Source of the DNA: Comamonadaceae bacterium UBA2334
Lineage (GTDB): Bacteria; Pseudomonadota; Gammaproteobacteria; Burkholderiales; Burkholderiaceae_C
DNA: 6,320 bases
Assembly: GCA_002344885.1 (NCBI GenBank)
Contig: DDUQ01000123.1
Span: 4,644 to 10,963 of the forward strand
Direction: 5' to 3'
Below are positions 1 through 5,279 of the stretch, one piece after another. Within the stretch, counting starts at the first letter, position 1; each line of letters starts with the position of its first letter. The position numbers were made by a program, and so were the translations under genes. Below the pieces are notes generated by a model. The model searched no databases. It worked only from the letters and a program-made list of their open reading frames with translations, and was not told the origin of the DNA.

Positions 1-390
1 GCGTTCGATGCCGCGCGTTGCCCACAGATCGGTCGGGCTTGGCACCACCGGCACCAGGGCCACATCACATAGCTCCAGCGCACTCATGGTATGCGGGTGT
101 TCGATCGACGGCGGGCAATCCATCACGACCACATCGACCCGCCTCGCCACCGGACGCAGGGCCTCGGCCATGTCGACAGCAGAGCCCTTGAGCTGCAGCA
201 CCTCGCTCGCAATCGGCGCGTCCGCCGGGGCAAGCTCCGCCCAGCGCGATGCGCTCTCCTGTGGGTCGAGGTCGGCAAGCGCGACCCGGTAGCCCTGCAA
301 GCCGAGGCCTGCCGCCAGTTGCAGGCTGACCGTAGTCTTGCCTGAGCCTCCTTTCTGCGAAATCAGCGCGATCAGCCGCCGTGCGCTCAT
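1..390 (-). CDS. ParA/ParF-family partitioning-type ATPase, C-terminus cut by window edge
   Basis: Reading the minus strand from the ATG at 390 gives 130 codons open to the window edge. Residues 13-20 are KGGSGKTT, the deviant Walker A motif of the ParA/MinD family with its signature lysine at 13. Residues 40-44 are DLDPQ (Walker A'), followed by a serine-rich stretch ending in RW. Residues 87-94 are VVVMDCPP (Walker B region). The stretch from 112, LVPLVPSPTDLWAT, resembles the switch region of small ParF-type ATPases. There is no N-terminal DNA-binding domain before Walker A, so this is the short class (usually about 200-220 residues in total). Such proteins bind ATP, dimerise and move cargo over the nucleoid: plasmids, chromosome origins, or clusters of proteins. 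No partner (ParB/ParG) is visible because the downstream side is missing, so the cargo is unknown. The start has only a weak purine-rich ribosome site (ACGGGA). Confidence 0.9.
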   Translation of the reverse strand, partial: MSARRLIALISQKGGSGKTTVSLQLAAGLGLQGYRVALADLDPQESASRWAELAPADAPIASEVLQLKGSAVDMAEALRPVARRVDVVVMDCPPSIEHPHTMSALELCDVALVPVVPSPTDLWATRGIER

Positions 391-530
391 GGTGCGTCCC
401 GTTCAGGCGTGTAAAGGTAATACCCGACAGTCTAGCGAATCGGCGCCGGCTTGCACGCCCTGTCGACGCCCCCGCGCCTGCATTGGATCATTTCACTTGG
501 CAAATCGTGTTGCGCAGCGCACCATTCGGC

Positions 531-547
531 ACAGTTCTTGCCACTGT
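531..547. promoter_or_regulatory. Short dyad ACAGT-N7-ACTGT upstream of the PHB depolymerase gene
   Basis: ACAGT at 531-535 and its perfect reverse complement ACTGT at 543-547 are separated by seven bases, 57 bases before the depolymerase start. The spacing is that of a typical dimeric-regulator operator, but the arms are only five bases and could arise by chance in a region of this length. Treat it as a candidate operator only. Confidence 0.2.
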
Positions 548-591
548 CATCGATTCGCAGCCGTGGTGTTTCCCGCCCGGCCGCCAACAAC

Positions 592-596
592 GGGAG
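592..596 (+). promoter_or_regulatory. Ribosome binding site that fixes the depolymerase start
   Basis: GGGAG ends seven bases before the ATG at 604. This, and the fact that a signal peptide begins exactly at that ATG, decides against the in-frame TTG at 451. Confidence 0.7.
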
Positions 597-603
597 ATCC
601 GTC

Positions 604-1725
604 ATGACATCGCTATCGAAAGCGCTCGCATCCGGCCTGCTCGCCCTCGCCACAGTTCTCTCCACCCCCGCAGCGGCCTCGCCTCCCGGGCCACTTCCCG
701 CGCTCAACATCGACATCCGCGAGACCTCGGTGTCGGGCATCTCCTCCGGCGGCTTCATGTCTGCGCAGTTGCAGGTCGCGCACTCGTCGATCATCAAGGG
801 CGCAGGCATCGTCGCCGGGGGCCCGTACTACTGCGCCCAGAACGACGTCATCACCGCCACCACGCTGTGCTCATGCACCGGCGAACCGATGCTCGGCTGC
901 AAGGTCACCGAGCACAGCGCGGCCGTTCAGGCGCTGGTGACGGCCACCCAGGGCTTCTTCGCAAAGGGCTTGATCGACGACCCTGCCAACATCGCCCGCC
1001 AACGCGTTGCCACGGTCGTCGGCGGCGAAGACCGGCTGGTACCCACACCGATCGCACGCCAGCTGCACGACTACTACGGCGCCTTCGGCCTGCCGCCGGA
1101 CAGCCTGAAAGCCATCGCCCTGGACGGCGCGGGGCACACGATGCCCACCATCGACTTCGGCGCCGCCTGCGCGGCCACCGATGAACCCTATATCGGCAAG
1201 TGCGATTTCGACGCCGCAGGCGCAATCCTCGGCTGGATCTATCCCGACGCTGTCCCGCCCGCCCCGGCGGGCACGCCGGCGGCCGGCCGTTTCGTCGAGT
1301 TCGACCAAAGTGGCTATGTGCCCAAGGGCGGCCTGTTCGACTTCCTGTGGGGCTCGGGCATGGACAAGACGGGCTGGGTGTATGTCCCCGAGGTGTGCGA
1401 AGCGGGCGAGCGCTGCCGCCTCCACATCGCACTGCACGGCTGCAAGCAGGGCCAGAGTTACCTGCCTCTCAAGCGCCCGCCGGGCGGCGGGCTCTATAAC
1501 GGCACCACCTTCGTGAAGAACACCGGCTACGACCGCTGGGCCGATGCCAACCGCCTGGTCGTGCTGTTCCCGCAGGCAGTGTCCATCCCCTGGCGTAACC
1601 CGAACGGCTGCTGGGACTGGTGGGGCTACACCGACGAGCACTACGCGACGCGTAACGGCGTCCAGATCCGCGCCCTGCGCGCCATGATCGACCGCCTCGG
1701 CGCAGGCCTGCGCCCAGGGTCGTAG
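604..1725 (+). CDS. phaZ: PHB depolymerase-type esterase, type 2 catalytic domain, secreted
   Basis: The 373-residue protein should hydrolyse poly(3-hydroxybutyrate) or its oligomers outside the cytoplasm. Residues 1-26 form a signal peptide: a short polar start, a hydrophobic core (GLLALATVL), then TPAAA-S as a likely cleavage site. The lipase box is GISSG at 45-49 with nucleophile Ser47. Likely triad partners are Asp143 in GGEDRLVP and His178 in GAGHTMP. LHGC at 277-280 matches the oxyanion-hole motif. Because LHGC comes after the lipase box instead of before it, this is the circularly permuted type 2 catalytic domain. NGCWDWWGY near residue 334 is a conserved C-terminal block. Several cysteines (77, 89, 91, 99, 189, 200, 265, 271, 280, 336) suit a disulphide-bearing exported enzyme. 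The protein ends right after the catalytic domain, with no linker or substrate-binding domain. That favours soluble or amorphous substrate, or a periplasmic role. The family is clear; the exact substrate is not. Confidence 0.9.
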   Translation: MTSLSKALASGLLALATVLSTPAAASPPGPLPALNIDIRETSVSGISSGGFMSAQLQVAHSSIIKGAGIVAGGPYYCAQNDVITATTLCSCTGEPMLGCKVTEHSAAVQALVTATQGFFAKGLIDDPANIARQRVATVVGGEDRLVPTPIARQLHDYYGAFGLPPDSLKAIALDGAGHTMPTIDFGAACAATDEPYIGKCDFDAAGAILGWIYPDAVPPAPAGTPAAGRFVEFDQSGYVPKGGLFDFLWGSGMDKTGWVYVPEVCEAGERCRLHIALHGCKQGQSYLPLKRPPGGGLYNGTTFVKNTGYDRWADANRLVVLFPQAVSIPWRNPNGCWDWWGYTDEHYATRNGVQIRALRAMIDRLGAGLRPGS

Positions 1726-1783
1726 CACCCGCAGCGCCGCTTGCGGCACACTACCGGCCTCGTCCCAGACCAGGAAGCCCGGC

Positions 1784-2290
1784 ATGGCCTCATCCTCGAC
1801 ACCCTCCTCCCGCAGCGCGGGCGCACCCGCAGCGCGCCAGGCGCGCCTGGTTGCGCTCATTGTCGGCGGCCTTTTCCTGCTGCTGATCGTGGCCTTCGTC
1901 GCCATGGTGTTCACGGTGCGCGACGAGGCCCGCCTCAACGCCGTGGGGCCGATCCCCCCGGCGCCCGGCGCCGAGCGCGGCGGACTGGTGTTCCACGGTA
2001 CGGCGAACATCTGGGAAGTGCGCGGCCGCATGACGCTCGACGCCGAGCGTCAGGTGAGCTTCAGCTTCGACCTCATCGGCCCCACTGCTCAGCCTGCACC
2101 CGCCACGCTGGCGTTCGACCTCAGCCTCGACATGCCCGACCACGACCGCGCGCCCATCCCACTGCAGCACACGCTCGCCGGCCCCGGCAGCTATGTCGCC
2201 AAGGCGGCCCTGCCCGAACCCGGGCGCTGGCGCCTGCGCCTGCAACTGCCCGAGATCACCGGTCTGTTCGAGTTCGAAGTCGATCGCTGA
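1784..2290 (+). CDS. Membrane-anchored FixH/YtkA-like protein
   Basis: The 168-residue protein has a basic N-terminal tail, one transmembrane helix at about 22-44, and a periplasmic domain of about 120 residues. The tail before the helix carries arginines, so the C-terminal domain should face the periplasm. The domain is beta-rich. LSLDMPDHDRAPIPLQHT (113-130) is followed by GPGSYVAKAALPEPGRWRLR (133-152). This order, an MP-x-H block, then G-x-Y-x-A, then P-G-R-W-x-L-R, is the pattern of the FixH and YtkA-like families. FixH proteins help assemble cbb3-type cytochrome oxidase; YtkA-like domains often occur with copper or metal handling. Neither context is present here, so the function is open. 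AGGAAG at 1772-1777 lies six bases before the ATG. The gap of 58 bases after the depolymerase gene and 46 before the methyltransferase gene suggests cotranscription. Confidence 0.65.
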   Translation: MASSSTPSSRSAGAPAARQARLVALIVGGLFLLLIVAFVAMVFTVRDEARLNAVGPIPPAPGAERGGLVFHGTANIWEVRGRMTLDAERQVSFSFDLIGPTAQPAPATLAFDLSLDMPDHDRAPIPLQHTLAGPGSYVAKAALPEPGRWRLRLQLPEITGLFEFEVDR

Positions 2291-2326
2291 AGCCTCGCCC
2301 TGGGGCATACTGGCGCGCCCAGCGCC

Positions 2327-2330
2327 GGAG
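2327..2330 (+). promoter_or_regulatory. Ribosome binding site that fixes the methyltransferase start
   Basis: GGAG ends six bases before the ATG at 2337. The frame is open further upstream to 2193, but that extension would lie inside the FixH/YtkA-like gene and has no family-like sequence. Confidence 0.65.
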
Positions 2331-2336
2331 CGCCCC

Positions 2337-3353
2337 ATGTCCTCGACCCTCACCGACCTGCTCGCCACCGCGCTCGCCGCCCGCGCGCCCCTGATCGAGC
2401 GCCTCGCCGCCGAACACACCGACGCCTACCGCCTGTTCCACGGCACGGTCGAAGGCGAGCCCGGTCTCACCGTCGACCGCTACGGGCCGATGCTGCTGGT
2501 GCAGACCTTTCACCACCCGCTCAGCCTCGACAGCCTCGCCGAACTGCAGGCCTTCTACGCCACCGCCCTGCCCGGCCTGCCGCTGATCTGGAACGATCGC
2601 AGCGGCAAGCATTCGCGCATTGCCAACCCACTGCCGCCCGAACAGCAGGCGGTCGCCGAAACACCCTGCGAGTTCTCCGAACTCGGCGTGCGCTACCGCT
2701 TCCAGGCCCGCCATGCCGGCCAGGACCCCTGGCTGTTCCTCGACCTGCGCGCCGCACGCCGGCGCATCATGCAGGAAGCGCCGGGCAAGTCCTTGCTCAA
2801 CATGTTCGCCTACACCTGCGGGGTCGGCATCGCCGCCGCCAAGGCCGGCGCACGCCATGTGATCAACGTGGATTTCGCCGAATCCAGCCTTGCCGTCGGC
2901 AAGGACAACGCCCGCCTCAACACGCTGGCGACTCGCCCGCGCTTCATCAAGTGCGACGCTTTCGCCGCCCTGCGCCAGTACGCCGGCATCGGCCAGCCCC
3001 GGATGGTGCGCGGCAAGCACCTGCCGCCGTTCCCCGCCCTCGAACCGCACCGCTTCGACATCGTCTTCGTCGACCCGCCGCGCTACGCCAAGAGCCCGTT
3101 CGGCGTCGTCGACCTCATCAACGACTACGCCGCCCTGTTCAAGCCCGCGCTGCTCGCCACCGCCGAAGGCGGCACCCTGGTGTGCTGCAACAACGTCGCC
3201 CAGGTCGATCGCGAAGCCTGGCTCGACCAGCTCGAACGCAGTGCGCGCAAGGCCGGCAGGCCGCTGCGCGAGGCCGAATGGATCACCCCCGAAGACGACT
3301 TCCCCAGCCTTGACGACAAGCCGCCGCTGAAAACCGTGCTACTGCGCGTGTAA
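2337..3353 (+). CDS. Class I SAM-dependent methyltransferase, RlmI/RlmK-like, without PUA domain
   Basis: The 338-residue protein resembles the 23S rRNA (cytosine-C5) methyltransferase RlmI and the methyltransferase half of RlmKL. An N-terminal block at 28-56 (TDAYRLFHG, then PGLTVDRYG and LLVQ) matches the EEHB-type region of those enzymes. DPWLFLDLRAARRRI (130-144) corresponds to the RlmI block with FLDQR. Motif I is LLNMFAYTCGVGIAAAKAGA (153-172), and VINVDF (175-180) holds the acidic residue expected to bind the SAM ribose. The motif IV region is FVDPPRY (244-250). The family's usual N-terminal PUA RNA-binding domain is absent, making it about 60 residues shorter than RlmI. A stretch at about 216-238, rich in proline and basic residues, looks inserted before motif IV. 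SAM binding is nearly certain; an RNA substrate is likely, but the modified base is not predictable. Confidence 0.85.
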   Translation: MSSTLTDLLATALAARAPLIERLAAEHTDAYRLFHGTVEGEPGLTVDRYGPMLLVQTFHHPLSLDSLAELQAFYATALPGLPLIWNDRSGKHSRIANPLPPEQQAVAETPCEFSELGVRYRFQARHAGQDPWLFLDLRAARRRIMQEAPGKSLLNMFAYTCGVGIAAAKAGARHVINVDFAESSLAVGKDNARLNTLATRPRFIKCDAFAALRQYAGIGQPRMVRGKHLPPFPALEPHRFDIVFVDPPRYAKSPFGVVDLINDYAALFKPALLATAEGGTLVCCNNVAQVDREAWLDQLERSARKAGRPLREAEWITPEDDFPSLDDKPPLKTVLLRV

Positions 3354-3396
3354 GCGACACGTACGCCGCGTGCAGACACGCACAGGACTGAGCTGT

Positions 3397-3445
3397 AACG
3401 GTGAACAATGCGTTTTATTGTTGATCTACAATCACTTGCACCGTT
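3397..3445 (+). promoter_or_regulatory. Probable regulated promoter with nested inverted repeats
   Basis: This stretch is clearly richer in A/T than its surroundings and sits 19 bases before the lipoprotein start. TACAAT at 3427-3432 matches the -10 consensus at five of six positions. The -35 is weak: TGAACA at 3402-3407 would need a 19-base spacer. The near-perfect 16-base palindrome ATTGTTGATCTACAAT (3417-3432, 14 of 16 symmetric) overlaps the -10. A further half-site ACAAT lies at 3405-3409, pairing with ATTGT at 3417. Outer arms AACGGTG (3397-3403) and CACCGTT (3439-3445) are perfect reverse complements centred on 3421. Together this looks like operator DNA for a dimeric regulator (the ATTGT/ACAAT halves recall GntR/FCD-type sites) that would block the -10 when bound. 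The regulator is not in the window. Confidence 0.5.
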
Positions 3446-3463
3446 TCATTCAGAGTTTTTCTC

Positions 3464-3883
3464 ATGATCCGCCTGTCCACGATCGCCATCGCTACCCTAC
3501 CTCTCCTGCTGTCGGCCTGCTTCAGCTCCGTACGCCCATCCCCGGTCGCCCAACTGCCGGACGCGGGCCCGGCGCACCGCAACGGACAGCTCGACTTCGC
3601 GCTTGCCAGTGGCGACTACGGCTGCGAGCACGGCGTGCGCGTGCAGGTTCGGCGCGACATGCAGGAGCGCATCAACAACCGCATCCAGCTCGGCTGGAAC
3701 GGCAATCAGTACCTGCTCGAGCGCGACCTGTCGCACTCCGGCCTGCCACGCTTCGAGGACCCCGCCAGTGGCCTGGTGTGGATCGACCTGCCGTGGAAGA
3801 GCGTGCTGCTCGATGGCCGCAGCCACAAACCCATCGCCAGCGAATGCCGGCAGGTGCCGGTGCGCGTGGCCAACAGCGGCTAG
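3464..3883 (+). CDS. Small lipoprotein, possibly MliC-like lysozyme inhibitor
   Basis: The 139-residue protein starts with a lipoprotein signal: a basic start, a hydrophobic run (IAIATLPLLL) and lipobox LLSAC, so Cys19 should be lipidated. Ser at +2 rather than Asp points to sorting to the outer membrane. The mature part has exactly two further cysteines, Cys54 in SGDYGCEHG and Cys128 in ASEC, likely joined by a disulphide. Between them are alternating strand-like segments and SGLVWIDLPWKSVLLDG (102-118). A Tyr-x-Cys near the start, a W-x-x-x-x-x-L block and a closing Cys fit the small beta-barrel of MliC/PliC inhibitors of c-type lysozyme. The match is by pattern only. The ribosome site is weak (AGAG, eight bases before the ATG). 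The gene has its own likely promoter and converges with the SIR2-like gene. Confidence 0.6.
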   Translation: MIRLSTIAIATLPLLLSACFSSVRPSPVAQLPDAGPAHRNGQLDFALASGDYGCEHGVRVQVRRDMQERINNRIQLGWNGNQYLLERDLSHSGLPRFEDPASGLVWIDLPWKSVLLDGRSHKPIASECRQVPVRVANSG

Positions 3884-3905
3884 ACCACGAGCGGCCACAC
3901 CACGC

Positions 3906-5231
3906 TCAGGCCAGCCGGCGAATCAGGCCCGCAATCTCGCCAAAATCGTCAAACCAGAGCGGGCGCACCCCCATCGAGAGATAGGGCGCCGAGGCCAGCG
4001 CAAGCTCCATCGCGCTCGCCTCGGAATGGCGACAGGACCCTGGCCACTTCAGTAGCGCGTAGTGGTAACGCCCGGGCAAGACCTTCGCGGCATCGCGCAG
4101 CAGCCGGTTCATCTCCTCGTCCGCAAACGAGCACCCGACGTACAGCGCATGATGCACGGGGTTGGCGAGCCAGCGTGCGAACACCTCGCCGACGATACCG
4201 GCGCGGCTGCCGCCATACGTGCACTCGTACTGGCTGGTGGAAAACACGAAGCGCACATGGGTGATCAGGAAAAGCCTCCGCGGCGTGTAGCCGTGCACAT
4301 GGTAGATGCCCTGATGCAAGGCGTGCTGGCCCTGCTCTCGCGCCAGCGTGTTCGGGTCGCCAGCGAGCTCATCTCCGCGCATTGCGTAGGCCGCACGCGC
4401 GAGTCCGGCCTCATCGAGCGCCTCGCCCATCAGGTCGTCGAAGTTGTAGGTGATGATCGCGTCCCAGCCTGGCAGCAACCCGCCACGATCGGGCACATTG
4501 ACTGCCGGCGCGAGTTCGGCAATCGCACGATGGATCGGCCCTGGCCGGCGATCGTTCTCGTAGAGGATGTCCGTAAGATCGGTAAACAGGTGCTGGCCGA
4601 GAAAGTCGTAGCAGATCTGCGCCCCCTCCATCAGCGCCTCGGTATCGGCCTGGCCCGCCTCGATCGATGCCAGTACGGCACGTGCGCGCAGGTCCTCGCC
4701 GGCCGCCAGATGCTCGACAGCGGTGACCACACGCTCGAACTCGGCGTTCTCGCGCGTACCGCCCGGCCGCGGCCGCATCTCCGTCTGCTCTCGTCCGCGC
4801 TCGATCACTCGCAGCAGCAGGCGTCGCACCAGTTCGGCCCACGACGGTCCACCCGCGTCCATCGTCGCGCCGGCGCCGATCACCACCGACAGACAGGACG
4901 CTCGCCGCATCCACTGCATGAGGCCGATGTCGAGTTCCCGCTGTGCGGGCCCGAGCGCCTCACGAAAGCGCTCCGCGTTGAGCGACAGCCAGCGCGCCTT
5001 CAGCTCGACCTCGCCCCGGCGGTCTTCGTCCACGGACAAGCCGAAGCGCTGGGCCAGCGCCTGCGACATCTGCAGCGAGCGATACAGGCCGTTGATCTGG
5101 GTCTCGATCTCGAAGAACGCAGCGCCGATCTCGTCACGCTCGACAAGATCGGCAAACAGCTGCGGCTCCCAGCTGCGTCCGGTAAAGAACGCCCGCCAGG
5201 CGTGCGCATGCTGCGATGGTCCGACATACAT
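3906..5231 (-). CDS. SIR2-like NAD-binding protein, possible defence effector
   Basis: The 441-residue protein contains the SIR2 fold of the bacterial SIR2_2 type. In order: VVIGAGATMDAGGPSW (116-131) is the nucleotide-binding loop; AIITYNFDDLM (258-268) carries the catalytic-type Asn263 and the Asp-Asp pair; HVHGY (311-315) has the His-Gly that supplies the general base in SIR2 enzymes (His313); VRFVFSTSQY (326-335) is the following Ser-x-x-x-Tyr-like block; ALYVGCSFADEEMNRLL (362-378) is the second NAD-contact block. No zinc-finger cysteines of classic deacetylases are seen. The first 110 residues are mostly helical and match no domain I recognise; residues 140-255 form a helical insert. 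No signal peptide, so it is cytoplasmic. Related proteins (ThsA, DSR, SIR2-HerA systems) cleave NAD to stop phage growth. That role here is inference, as the only codirectional neighbour is the gene 48 bases upstream. Confidence 0.85.
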   Translation of the reverse strand: MYVGPSQHAHAWRAFFTGRSWEPQLFADLVERDEIGAAFFEIETQINGLYRSLQMSQALAQRFGLSVDEDRRGEVELKARWLSLNAERFREALGPAQRELDIGLMQWMRRASCLSVVIGAGATMDAGGPSWAELVRRLLLRVIERGREQTEMRPRPGGTRENAEFERVVTAVEHLAAGEDLRARAVLASIEAGQADTEALMEGAQICYDFLGQHLFTDLTDILYENDRRPGPIHRAIAELAPAVNVPDRGGLLPGWDAIITYNFDDLMGEALDEAGLARAAYAMRGDELAGDPNTLAREQGQHALHQGIYHVHGYTPRRLFLITHVRFVFSTSQYECTYGGSRAGIVGEVFARWLANPVHHALYVGCSFADEEMNRLLRDAAKVLPGRYHYALLKWPGSCRHSEASAMELALASAPYLSMGVRPLWFDDFGEIAGLIRRLA

Positions 5232-5239
5232 GGCGCCCA

Positions 5240-5245
5240 CCTCCT
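5240..5245 (-). promoter_or_regulatory. Strong Shine-Dalgarno site that fixes the SIR2-like gene start
   Basis: AGGAGG on the minus strand ends eight bases before the ATG at 5231. An in-frame GTG at 5240 would add three residues but overlaps this site, so it cannot be the start. Confidence 0.85.
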
Positions 5246-5279
5246 GGTCGTGCCGGACGCAGCACCGGCCTGCCGCGTC

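Larger units (their letters stand above)
391..603. other. Divergent intergenic region between ParA-like and PHB depolymerase genes
   Basis: These 213 bases separate two divergently transcribed genes and should hold both promoters. I see no convincing pair of -35 and -10 hexamers in either direction. A TAGACT hexamer on the minus strand (429-434) is a possible -10 for the ParA-like gene, but nothing like TTGACA lies 16-18 bases upstream. A short dyad at 531-547 is listed separately. The depolymerase frame stays open back to a TTG at 451, but nothing suggests translation starts there. Confidence 0.6.

Noticed and set aside
498..513. Sigma-54-like promoter (TGGCA followed by TTGC) before the depolymerase gene
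   Set aside because: The distance between the GG and GC elements is eleven bases instead of the strict ten, so it should not work as a -24/-12 site.
381..1184. Plus-strand frame of 267 codons overlapping the depolymerase start
   Set aside because: Its product is an Arg/His/Pro-rich run typical of a shifted reading of a GC-rich gene.
871..2031. Long minus-strand open frame of 386 codons opposite the depolymerase gene
   Set aside because: It is antisense to a gene with clear catalytic motifs, shows no family-like motif, and arises from high GC at third codon positions.
2256..3050. Minus-strand open frame of 264 codons opposite the methyltransferase gene
   Set aside because: It is a GC-driven shadow with low-complexity Gly/Ala/Val composition and no recognisable domain.
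3368..3381. Hairpin GCGTG-CAGA-CACGC after the methyltransferase stop
   Set aside because: A neat five-base stem with a four-base loop, but no T-run follows, so termination is not supported.
3889..3907. Hairpin GAGCG-N9-CGCTC between the convergent lipoprotein and SIR2-like genes
   Set aside because: The stem is only five base pairs with a nine-base loop and no T-run on either side, too weak to call a terminator.
5252..5269. Hairpin GCCGG-N8-CCGGC just upstream of the SIR2-like ribosome site
   Set aside because: A five-base GC stem is common by chance in such sequence, and the ribosome site is outside it, so no attenuator can be claimed.
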